64,000 bases of DNA from assembly GCA_016210045.1 (NCBI GenBank), contig JACQUX010000038.1, positions 62,001 to 126,000 of the forward strand, read 5' to 3'. Of this stretch, positions 43,060-50,695 are shown one piece after another. The translations under genes were made by a program, and so were the position numbers. The stretch is from Deltaproteobacteria bacterium (GTDB lineage: Bacteria; UBA10199; GCA-002796325; JACPFF01). Each line of letters opens with the position of its first letter. Position 1 is the stretch's first letter. The notes beneath the pieces were generated by a model. It was not told where the DNA came from. It ran no database searches and worked only from the letters and a program-made list of their open reading frames with translations.

Positions 43060-43691
43060 AATTGGAGGTCCTTTCTCACACGATTCAAGAAACGAACGAT
43101 TGGTCGACTGCGGTTCACCGCAGCGAGTGCGTTCAATTCCTCGGCGGTTGTCGTATGCATCTGCTCTTCATCGAGCCGTAAATCGTGTAGCAAAGGGCCC
43201 ACGCCACGCCACGACTTGCGATGCGACCTCATGTAGTCGACGATGGCCCGCCACGGGCGTGCCATGAAGAACACCTCGTCGGCGACGACACAGCGCTCCA
43301 CTGCGGTCATGAAGCCATGCAGGGGGACCGTCGTGAAATGAAAAATCCCGAGCGGCGTATGAAATGCGCGGGTGCGCAGTCGGGCTGCGGAGGTGGTCGT
43401 GTAGACGGCCTCCGGTATCCAGCCGTGATGGACCAGCGCCGTCTCGTAACTGATATACGAAGGGCCATAGAGTTTCTGTGCGAGGACAAAGAGATTCAAC
43501 GGGCGGCGCCGATACGGCTCGGCCAGACAATAGACGCCGCGGCGCAAGTGGATGAAGTCTCGCCGCGCGAGGGCGCGTTTCACCAGCCCATACAGGCGAT
43601 CCTTCGAGCCAGGGAAAATTTGGAGCAGTTCCGTATCCGAGAAGCTGTCATATGGGATCCGTGCACGGATGGAATCGATGAAGGGTGACAT
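43056..43691 (-). CDS. abiEi: AbiEi-type antitoxin / transcriptional regulator
   Basis: 211 residues. The N-terminal winged-helix-like part (TELLQIFPGSKDRLYGLVKRALARRDFIHLRRGVYCL, split: RRGVYCLAEPY is the wing) binds DNA. The C-terminal domain with YISYETALVHHGWIPEAVYTTT is the AbiEi family signature. It represses its own operon by binding inverted repeats, as known for AbiE systems. A perfect 10-bp inverted repeat lies 10 bases upstream of the start. Translationally coupled to the toxin. Confidence 0.92.
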   Translation of the reverse strand: MSPFIDSIRARIPYDSFSDTELLQIFPGSKDRLYGLVKRALARRDFIHLRRGVYCLAEPYRRRPLNLFVLAQKLYGPSYISYETALVHHGWIPEAVYTTTSAARLRTRAFHTPLGIFHFTTVPLHGFMTAVERCVVADEVFFMARPWRAIVDYMRSHRKSWRGVGPLLHDLRLDEEQMHTTTAEELNALAAVNRSRPIVRFLNRVRKDLQL

Positions 43692-43700
43692 ATATTTGTA

Positions 43701-43727
43701 TGATACTGTCGAAATGTGACAGTATCA
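43701..43727 (-). promoter_or_regulatory. AbiE operator
   Basis: TGATACTGTC (43701-43710) and GACAGTATCA (43718-43727) are exact complements with a 7-base spacer, directly before the abiEi start at 43691. TATCA/TGATA-centred symmetry suits a dimeric winged-helix repressor. Confidence 0.8.
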
Positions 43728-43826
43728 ATCGTTATTATGCCATTGTTTGCCTAATGTGACGCGCACGCGCGGCGCGATCCCTATCGACAATGTCTGTTCG
43801 GGCAGATATCTGCCTGCGGGGACGTT

Positions 43827-44450
43827 ATGAATCGTGTGTACACCGAGCATGATTTTAACAGCGCCGAACTGCGGCGATTGCGCGCGTTGCAGACTCCGTA
43901 TGGGATCCAGTGCATGCTGGATGCGATGCCGTACCATTTGGCCACGACGGCCTGGTCGCCACGGCGGGTGTTGACGGAACACACCGCGCACTGTTTAGAA
44001 GGAGCGATATTTGCGGCCGCGGCGTTGCGCGTGCTCGGCTTTCCGCCGCTGATCCTCGATCTCGAAGCTGACCACGATACCGATCACGTCATCGCGGTGT
44101 ATCGATCGCGCGGGCATTGGGGTGCGGTCGCGAAATCGAATTTCACTGGGTGTCGGGGGCGGGAGCCGGTCTATCGCACGCTCCGCGAACTGGCGCTCAG
44201 TTACTTCCATATCTATTTCAATCCGCGCCGTGCCCGCACGCTGCGGACTTTTTCGCGTCCGGTTAACTTGGCGCGTTTCGATCGCCAGCACTGGATGACC
44301 ACGCAACGACCCATTTGGTTCATCGCCGAGCATCTGCTCGAGATCCCCCACACCCGCTTATTGACGCCGCAGCAAATCAAGTCTCTCACGCGCGTCGATG
44401 AACGCACCTACCAAGCCGAATGTTTAGGGAAGGCCAAGCGCGGCGCGTGA
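43827..44450 (+). CDS. transglutaminase-like cysteine protein
   Basis: 207 residues. A Cys-His arrangement of the transglutaminase/NlpC-like fold: EHTAHCLEGAIFAAAALRVLG with Cys56 as the start of the core helix, then ADHDTDHVIAVYRSRGHWGAVAKSNF with His87. Proteins with this pattern are cysteine proteases or amidases. No signal peptide, so cytoplasmic. The upstream gap contains the AbiE operator on the opposite strand; an independent promoter is likely. The downstream region holds two inverted repeats. Confidence 0.7.
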   Translation: MNRVYTEHDFNSAELRRLRALQTPYGIQCMLDAMPYHLATTAWSPRRVLTEHTAHCLEGAIFAAAALRVLGFPPLILDLEADHDTDHVIAVYRSRGHWGAVAKSNFTGCRGREPVYRTLRELALSYFHIYFNPRRARTLRTFSRPVNLARFDRQHWMTTQRPIWFIAEHLLEIPHTRLLTPQQIKSLTRVDERTYQAECLGKAKRGA

Positions 44451-44514
44451 GAGGCGGTGTGATGTATTGCGCGTTTAATCTTCCCAGGTGAAATTCCTCG
44501 CGGCTTTTCTTATT

Positions 44515-44552
44515 CCCTCTCCCTTAGGGGAGAGGGCTAGGGTGAGGGGAGG
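44515..44552 (+). repeat. CCCTCTCCC-type dispersed palindrome, copy 3
   Basis: CCCTCTCCC-TTA-GGGGAGAGGG followed by CTAGGGTGAGGGGAGG. It forms an inverted pair with copy 4 and matches the pair at panB/panC. Confidence 0.88.
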
Positions 44553-44578
44553 ATTCAAGACTGTGTAGTCATGGTGGT

Positions 44579-44617
44579 CTCCCCCTCACCCAACCCTCTC
44601 CCCAAAGGGCGAGGGAG
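44579..44617 (-). repeat. CCCTCTCCC-type dispersed palindrome, copy 4
   Basis: In reverse orientation to copy 3: its complement is CTCCCTCGCCCTTTGGGGAGAGGG then TTGGGTGAGGGGGAG (cited in two parts). Between them lie 26 bases. Confidence 0.85.
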
Positions 44618-44648
44618 GTGGATACCCCACCCCTTGGGGCGGGTGCGT

Positions 44649-45500
44649 TCAGTGCGGCAGTAGTTGTTGATAGGCGGCCATCAGTTGGCGGGTGATCGGG
44701 CCGGGGGTGCGGGGCTTGATCGTGATGTCGCGGATTTCACGGACGGGCAGGACTTCGCTGGTGGTGCCGGTCAGAAAAATTTCGTCGGCGGCCTTCAGAT
44801 TTTCGATGGAGATATGGGCCTCGCGCCACGGGATGTCGAGACTGTCGGCGACTCCTAAAATGCCGAAACGGGTGACGCCCGGCAACACGCCGTCGCTGAG
44901 TGGCGGCGTGTAGAGGCGGCCTTTGCGGACGAGCAAGAGATTCGTGGCCGTGCCTTCTAAGACCCAACCGCGTTGATTCAACAACAGGCCTTCGTCGGCG
45001 CGCGCGGCCTGGACCTCTTGGCGCGCCAACATCCGACAGAGATAACTCGTGGTCTTCAAATTCGCGAGTGCCGGCGGTTCTCCACAGACCGATGTGACGA
45101 CGATGATCGAGGCGCCTTGGTGGTAAAGGCGTTCCGGTTTCGGCCGAAAACGCCGTGCGAACAAGACGACGTTGGCGTCGAGGTGGGGCGGGCGGTCGAA
45201 GGTGTACGCCGTGCCTCCAGCGCTGATCGTGACGCGCACCACGGCCTCGCGTAAGCGATTGGCGGCGAGGACTTTTTGCACGGTTTTTTCGAACGCGTAT
45301 TCGTCCAGCGGGAGATCGATTTGGAGTCGTTCGCAGTTTTCGCGCAGTCGGTGGTAATGGAGCGCGGGAAACGCGACGCGGCCGGCATACGCGCGCAACG
45401 TCTCGAAGACGCCTTCGCCGTAGAGAAATCCGCGGTCGAAGACGGAGAGCTTCGCCGCCGTTTCCGACACGAGCTGTCCGTTAATATAGACTTTGCTCAT
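44649..45500 (-). CDS. PLP class IV aminotransferase, possibly aminodeoxychorismate lyase (PabC-like)
   Basis: 283 residues. FDRGFLYGEGVFETLRAYAG (21-40), the catalytic-lysine segment NLKTTSYL, the LEGTATNLLLV strand and SDGVLPGVTR are class IV signatures. The family includes PabC, D-alanine and branched-chain aminotransferases; specific residues do not settle which. Its start overlaps the chorismate-enzyme-like gene by 20 bases, and a pabB-pabC pair would explain the arrangement. Last gene of the minus-strand block 44649-50442. Confidence 0.88.
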   Translation of the reverse strand: MSKVYINGQLVSETAAKLSVFDRGFLYGEGVFETLRAYAGRVAFPALHYHRLRENCERLQIDLPLDEYAFEKTVQKVLAANRLREAVVRVTISAGGTAYTFDRPPHLDANVVLFARRFRPKPERLYHQGASIIVVTSVCGEPPALANLKTTSYLCRMLARQEVQAARADEGLLLNQRGWVLEGTATNLLLVRKGRLYTPPLSDGVLPGVTRFGILGVADSLDIPWREAHISIENLKAADEIFLTGTTSEVLPVREIRDITIKPRTPGPITRQLMAAYQQLLPH

Positions 45501-47037
45501 GGATCGTGTCGATCGGGAGATGGTGGAGTTGCGCGAAGAATGCGGCCACGCGCTGGTCGGTGGCTTCGAGCGCGGCCTCGGCGTCGGTCGCTGGATCGAG
45601 CCAGTTCGCGGCGTGGAGATAACCGAGGCCTTCGCGGATGGTCAGCAGCCGAACGCCGAGGTTAAATTGCGCGCGCCCGTGCGGGCCCCACATCCCGAGT
45701 GCGCCGGTGTAGGCGTGGCGACGGAACGGTTCGTGTTGCAGCAACAGGCGGACCACGTTGTGTTTCGGGAAGCCGGTCATCGAAAGTCCCGGCACGATGA
45801 TGCTTAATGCGTCGACTAATCCGTAATCGGCGCGGAGCCGCGCGCGCAAGTTACATGTCAGGTGGACACTGCGCGCATCGACTTCCAACGCGGCCGGGTC
45901 TTCCCGCACGGTCCCTTGTTCGGCGAGCGGCATCAGTTCTTCGCGCAAGCGGTGCAGCAATCCACGGGCGCCCGGTGTTTCCGCAAGCCATTCGTTCGGT
46001 TCCGGCAGCGCGATGCCGTGCTGATACGGGCCGCACGCCAATACGGGCTTGGCGGTGAGTTCGCGCTGTTCCATGGTCAGAAACGACGTGGGCGAGAGGG
46101 AGCAAAGTTGGAACGAGCCGGTGTCGAGGTACGTGGCGTATGGCGCCGGATTGGTCTGCCGTAACTGCGCATGCACGGCCCATGGGGCTTGCGGCATCAG
46201 GCCGACGTACCGTGGCGCCAAGTTGATGCGTTGCGCTACGCCTTGCCAGAGGCAGCGTTTCAATTCCTGCGCGATTTGGCGATAGCGGCGGCGCGGACTG
46301 ACCGGGGTGAGATCTTCGGCCATGAACGCGATCGGATGATCCCGATCCGTGGCGCGGTGCGAGAGGATGCTGGTCGAGAGCGAGCGTTCGGTATCGTGGT
46401 TGGGCAGCAGGCGATGCGCTTCCGGATCGTCAAGCGATGACGTCGCGTGTTCCGTCACGAGCGCGGCCAGTTCTTCGGCGCGGGCCTCCGCTAATGCGGG
46501 CCGTGATTGCACGGTGTGGTCGAGGCCGAGCGAGGCGACGTACGCACTCCGTTCGACGTGGTCGATGACGAGCACGGTGTCGAACAGGCCTAACCACGCG
46601 TCGGGGAGTTCTTGGTTGCCATCGGCACGGGTATCCGGAATGGCGCGTGCGCCCCATTCGAAGCCGACGTAGCCGACGAGTCCGCCATAAAAGGGGAGAT
46701 ACGGATCGATCGGCAAATCTTGCAAAATGGTGGCAAAGCCGCGCAGCGCGTCGACCGGGTTGTCGATCGCGGTGCGGGTGCGGGACCCCTGTTGCGTGGT
46801 GATGAAGCCGCCAACACATTGGAACTGCGCGACGGGACGGATGCCAATGAAGGTGTACCGCCCGCCGGTATCCATACAAAAACTGGGACCGGCCGTGCTG
46901 ACGGCCTGCAGCGCCGCCGTGACATCGGGTGGCGTGGCGAGAGGGACAATAGCAGGAGTGCCCGGCACGGCGCCACCCGACCACAGTTGCGAGGAGGTGT
47001 CAATTGAGATTATGCGAAGGAGCCGCCAATAATCCAT
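45481..47037 (-). CDS. atypical chorismate-utilising enzyme (PabB/TrpE-like)
   Basis: 518 residues. The overall fold is readable: GGLVGYVGFEWG in the N-terminal domain, FYGG, and in the C-terminal domain INLAPRYVG, LSPTSFL, SMTGFPKHNVVRLL and GALGMWGPHGRAQFNLGVRLL. But catalytic motifs are changed: the expected K/R-P-I-x-G-T-x-P-R-G reads KPVLACGPYQHG, the LVDLxRND motif is absent (VHLTCNLRAR) and the terminal GAGIVxDSxPxxE reads HAANWLDPATDAE. It may be a divergent aminodeoxychorismate or isochorismate enzyme, or a non-catalytic relative. Overlaps the upstream gene by 38 bases and the downstream one by 20. Confidence 0.8.
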   Translation of the reverse strand: MDYWRLLRIISIDTSSQLWSGGAVPGTPAIVPLATPPDVTAALQAVSTAGPSFCMDTGGRYTFIGIRPVAQFQCVGGFITTQQGSRTRTAIDNPVDALRGFATILQDLPIDPYLPFYGGLVGYVGFEWGARAIPDTRADGNQELPDAWLGLFDTVLVIDHVERSAYVASLGLDHTVQSRPALAEARAEELAALVTEHATSSLDDPEAHRLLPNHDTERSLSTSILSHRATDRDHPIAFMAEDLTPVSPRRRYRQIAQELKRCLWQGVAQRINLAPRYVGLMPQAPWAVHAQLRQTNPAPYATYLDTGSFQLCSLSPTSFLTMEQRELTAKPVLACGPYQHGIALPEPNEWLAETPGARGLLHRLREELMPLAEQGTVREDPAALEVDARSVHLTCNLRARLRADYGLVDALSIIVPGLSMTGFPKHNVVRLLLQHEPFRRHAYTGALGMWGPHGRAQFNLGVRLLTIREGLGYLHAANWLDPATDAEAALEATDQRVAAFFAQLHHLPIDTIHEQSLY

Positions 47038-48070
47038 GTTCCCGGGTGATGGTGATGGGCACCGTTGCGCGGCGGTAGTGGATGGCGGCGGTGAGATAGG
47101 CGTACATCTGTTGTCGCACTGGGCGGAAGTAGCGATAGCAGCCGTTCACCGGGACGAGTTCGCCGAAATAGATGCTCGTTTCCGGAAAGCGTTGCTGTCC
47201 TTGTGGGGCATAGCCGCGCGGATAGTGCAGGCATGAGAGTTCGATCCCTTGGAGCGCCGCTGCCGGGACGGCGGCCAGGAGTTGGTCGATCAGCGTGTCG
47301 TAGTGCGTTTCCCAATCCGGGCCCTGGACGATCGGATCGAGCGAGCAGATGATCCGATAGCCGGCGTCGGCCAGCGCCGCCGCGGCCGCCAAGCGGTCCG
47401 CCAACGGCGCGGTCCCACGTTCATTCCGGCGGATGAAGTCGTCCGGGGCGACGGCAAAGACGATGGTGGTTTGTCCGCGATGTTCGAGACCGATCAAGTG
47501 CTGCACGTTCGCGGTGCGAGTCCACAATTCCAGCTGTGCATGGCGCGTCCACGCGAAGCACGGGATGAGCCGCGCGGCAAAGTGCGTGTAGTGATCGATC
47601 GCCAACGCATCGCCTGCGTCGCCGCAGCGCAACACGAATTGTTGGTTTACTACGCGGTTGGCGCGACGCGAGAAATCAGTCAACATTTCATCGAGGTTGA
47701 CGTGCACGGACACAATTGGGCGTCGGAGTTTCGGGTTGGGAAACGGAAAGTAGCTGCATTCATACGGTGCGTTCAGCACAAAGTCGGTGCACCAATGAAG
47801 GCTCGGCGCCTCTGCCGTTTCCGCGCCGATCTCCGAGGACGGTATCTTCACCAACGGGCGAAACCATGGTTTCGGGGCCTCGGTAAGTGCCCAGCGGCGC
47901 TTTGCCGCCGCCGGGTCGTCGGGGTACACCAACGTCGTCAGGTCGTCGATGGTTTCTGTGGTGGTCGTGGTTCCGAGTTGCGCCAGCAGCTGTTGAGTCG
48001 CCGGCAATCCACGCACGGCGGCGTCGATGTAAATGATGTCGGGATCTGCGCTGTACGAAGCCGTGCTCAT
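47000..48070 (-). CDS. spore-photoproduct-lyase-family protein lacking the radical-SAM cysteine motif
   Basis: 356 residues. Alignment by eye to SplB-family radical-SAM enzymes is convincing along most of the chain: LRRPIVSVHVNLDEML (115-130), R-x-G-D-A-G-D-A-L-A-I-D (148-159; family R-x-G-T-G-E-x-x-D-S-L-A-L-D), TRTANVQHLIGLEH (184-197), RNERGTAPLADRLAAAAALADAGYRI (215-240, two pieces) and DPIVQGPDWETHYDTLID (245-262). Where the family has C-x3-C-x2-C for the [4Fe-4S] cluster, this protein has Ala101-x3-Cys105-x2-Phe108, so it cannot coordinate the cluster in the usual way. Likely a catalytically altered or regulatory relative. Overlaps the PabB-like gene by 38 bases. Confidence 0.8.
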   Translation of the reverse strand: MSTASYSADPDIIYIDAAVRGLPATQQLLAQLGTTTTTETIDDLTTLVYPDDPAAAKRRWALTEAPKPWFRPLVKIPSSEIGAETAEAPSLHWCTDFVLNAPYECSYFPFPNPKLRRPIVSVHVNLDEMLTDFSRRANRVVNQQFVLRCGDAGDALAIDHYTHFAARLIPCFAWTRHAQLELWTRTANVQHLIGLEHRGQTTIVFAVAPDDFIRRNERGTAPLADRLAAAAALADAGYRIICSLDPIVQGPDWETHYDTLIDQLLAAVPAAALQGIELSCLHYPRGYAPQGQQRFPETSIYFGELVPVNGCYRYFRPVRQQMYAYLTAAIHYRRATVPITITREHGLLAAPSHNLN

Positions 48071-48119
48071 GCGGGCTCCGTGTTATGTCGCGCTCTCTAC
48101 TCCTGTCAATCGCGATAGA

Positions 48120-49091
48120 TTATACGCGGTACCATTCGAAGATCTTGCGCCATGACTGACGGTCGAAGGCTTGTTGCAACTGAGTGACCAGGGTCGCCAG
48201 CTCTTCCGGGGCCTTGAATTGGTACTCCAGCTTAATGCGGGGGTCTTCGAAGTAGGGATCGGCGGTTAGTTTCGCCGTCTGCGGCAACGCCAAGTCGCGG
48301 ATCATCGAGGCGAATTGTTGTTGGCGTTCCATCAGCGTTGGCAAGCGCACGCCTTGCAGCGTTTTGCGCAATGCCTCGACCTTGGCCGGCGGAGCGACAG
48401 TCGGATCGATCACGACGGCGAGGAGTTGATAGCGCTCCAGCACGTCTTCGACGCTGACGGCGTCTCGGGCGGCGATCTCGCGGATCATGACGAGCAAGTC
48501 GTTCAATTTGGCCGGTGTCGCGCGCAACGGCCGCAACACCTTGACCAACGCCTCTTGGGTGCTCGGGCTGAACTCCGCGATCCGAGCAGCCGTGGACAAT
48601 GCGTAGCGCTTGTCCACGATCAAGGCCTTGGCTGGTCCCGCGCACTGCATTAAGGACAACAGTTGGTGGAGGACGCGATAACTGGCGTCTTCTTCCATCA
48701 GCGGGAGATAGGTCTTCACTAAATCGTCTTCGGCGATGCCGTAACTGCCGAGCAGGCGTTCCAACACGTGTGCTTCTTCAATGAGGTTCAAGCCGCGCGT
48801 GGCCAAGTTGTCGTGCAAATTGTGTAGGAAGGCCTGAAAGACCGGCAACGCGCTGTGGTCGTAGACCAGCGCCGGGATGGTTTGACGACCCAGTGCCTGG
48901 CACGCGACCACGCGCCGATATCCGGCGACGATTTGATACGCGCCGTCCACGGTGTGACGCGCGACAATCGGTTGCACCACGCCGATCGTCTTGATCGAGG
49001 AGGTGAGTCGTTCGAGTCGCGGCGCGAAACTCATTCGGAAACTGTCGTCGGCGATATTGAGACCGGTAATTGGGAGGACTTGAAGTAGCAT
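48120..49091 (-). CDS. orphan ParB-like DNA-binding protein
   Basis: About 323 residues from the ATG at 49091 (MLLQVLPITG); a TTG start at 49121 is also possible. N-terminal ParB/Srx-like domain: LTSSIKTIGVVQPIVARHTVDGAYQIVAGYRRVVACQALG (cited as pieces: IGVVQPIVARH, IVAGYRRVVAC). The chromosomal ParB box GERRxRA reads GYRRVVA, so CTP use is doubtful. A long helical middle follows (HTH region around 110-180, SYGIAEDDLVKTYLPLMEE), and the end is acidic/Trp-rich (WRKIFEWYRV). There is no parA nearby. Followed by the SPL-like gene after 49 bases. Confidence 0.8.
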   Translation of the reverse strand: MLLQVLPITGLNIADDSFRMSFAPRLERLTSSIKTIGVVQPIVARHTVDGAYQIVAGYRRVVACQALGRQTIPALVYDHSALPVFQAFLHNLHDNLATRGLNLIEEAHVLERLLGSYGIAEDDLVKTYLPLMEEDASYRVLHQLLSLMQCAGPAKALIVDKRYALSTAARIAEFSPSTQEALVKVLRPLRATPAKLNDLLVMIREIAARDAVSVEDVLERYQLLAVVIDPTVAPPAKVEALRKTLQGVRLPTLMERQQQFASMIRDLALPQTAKLTADPYFEDPRIKLEYQFKAPEELATLVTQLQQAFDRQSWRKIFEWYRV

Positions 49092-49155
49092 AGACACGCG
49101 CGTATCGCAAAATTCGCTCAAGGTCGCAATAAAAAATCAGTCATGCAGTGAAAAA

Positions 49156-50442
49156 TTATTCGGGGAACAGCATTGTTGGAAAAATATCTTCCCATTCCGC
49201 TTCCGGATGTTCTCGCATCGTCTCGTCGACTGCGGATTGCAGGGCTGCGAGGGCGGTGTGTTCGATGGAGAGCCGTTGGTAAGCGCCGAACATCCCGCAG
49301 TGGTACAATGCCGCTTCGAGTTGTTGCTGAAACGTCCGGATGGCTGTCGCCGTACGTGGCACGGCGTGGTCGTCTCGTGCGAGGAGATACGCCAGCAGCA
49401 TGGCGTAGAGGCCATGAAACGACGTCAGCGGGCACCCGTCGTCGTTATACAATAGGACTTCGTCCGCCTCATAAATGCCGGGCGTGTGATGGGTCCGGGC
49501 GGGTGGATCGTAGACGCGCAGTGTCGCGGCGAAGCGGACGGGCCGCGGATCGTTGACGAACGCAGGGTGCATGGCGTTCCAGAGACGTCCCAACACGCGG
49601 CGCATTTCCCAAGTGAGTGTGCGTGGACAATACATCACGATCTTATCGGGACGATGCAGGTGATGCTGGAGTTCTTCGTCGGCGACAAACGGCGACGGCA
49701 GTTTGAGGTCGACATCCCAGTCGGCGCGTTTGATGGTGTCGATGAGCGTGGAGGCGATTTGAGCGGCGAACGCGGGATGTATGGCCAAGTAGAAGCGGGT
49801 GCTAGTTCTCACGCCTCGATAATCGAAGCGTGGTTGGCATTGTGGATCGCGGGGGCGCAAATACAGCCACGATTCATGATCGGTCGGATCGTCTTGGGGG
49901 ATGATTTCGATGGTATCGGTGTCGCGCGTGCCACAGCGTCGATACAGGGCCGCTGCGTGGTGTCGATAGATTGCGAGATGTGTCGGTTCCACGGTCGTTG
50001 GTGTCTCCGGATGATACGTCATCCAATAATAGACCTCGGATCGCGTCGGCAGGCGGTCCTGCGTGGCGACAAACGCGCGGGCAAAGCGGAGAAACGCGCG
50101 GACGTCGCGGCGAAACTGGGCCGGGGCGATGGGCGTGCGCAATTTTGTTTTGGTGACGGCGAGGCATTGCTGCCCCCACGCGCTACGTTCCGTTGTGGCC
50201 GCAGCAGTTGCGAACGGGGCGAAGAGTTGGCCGGCTCCAAGGAGGCGACCGGTAATGCGATCGGCCAGCTGTGCGGCGTTGTCGCCATGGAGTGTCGGGG
50301 CTGGACGCAAAAAACGGTCTCCGGCAACTGCGTGGTGCCGAGCTGCGGCGTCAGCGGCCACTAATGTAGCGTCGGCATGAGTTTCCCGCAGCCGCCGGAT
50401 ATTGGCGATGCGACGCAGCTGTAATTGGGTGGCTCGGCTCAT
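49156..50442 (-). CDS. uncharacterised protein, HopA1-like region possible
   Basis: About 428 residues from the ATG at 50442 (MSRATQLQLRRIANI); an open frame continues to 50514. The first 100 residues are Ala/Arg-rich. A central segment RFYLAIHPAFAAQIASTLIDTIK...DKIVMYC (around 215-270) recalls the strand order of HopA1-type effector-like domains, but that is tentative. The rest (LARDDHAVPRTATAIRTFQQQL, MFGAYQRLSIEHTALAALQ) is helical. No signal peptide. First gene of the five-gene minus-strand block; gap to the ParB-like gene is 64 bases. Confidence 0.6.
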   Translation of the reverse strand: MSRATQLQLRRIANIRRLRETHADATLVAADAAARHHAVAGDRFLRPAPTLHGDNAAQLADRITGRLLGAGQLFAPFATAAATTERSAWGQQCLAVTKTKLRTPIAPAQFRRDVRAFLRFARAFVATQDRLPTRSEVYYWMTYHPETPTTVEPTHLAIYRHHAAALYRRCGTRDTDTIEIIPQDDPTDHESWLYLRPRDPQCQPRFDYRGVRTSTRFYLAIHPAFAAQIASTLIDTIKRADWDVDLKLPSPFVADEELQHHLHRPDKIVMYCPRTLTWEMRRVLGRLWNAMHPAFVNDPRPVRFAATLRVYDPPARTHHTPGIYEADEVLLYNDDGCPLTSFHGLYAMLLAYLLARDDHAVPRTATAIRTFQQQLEAALYHCGMFGAYQRLSIEHTALAALQSAVDETMREHPEAEWEDIFPTMLFPE

Positions 50443-50695
50443 AGTCAGTACAGAGCATCGGCAGAAGCGGGGGAAAGTTGTGTAAATTAGTCGCATAATC
50501 GCAATATTCTCCATCTTTGAGGCCTCTATGAGCCAATTTACCGGGCTCTGGGAGGTCGGCAGGGGGCAGAGGTGGGGGGATTTTTTGGAAAAAACCCAAT
50601 GAAATCAATGGCAGGTTTCGCAGTCGCAGAAAGTGGTGGTTAAAACAGCTGCGATATCATAAGGATGGACGCGGTTCATAACCTGGAGGGGGACC

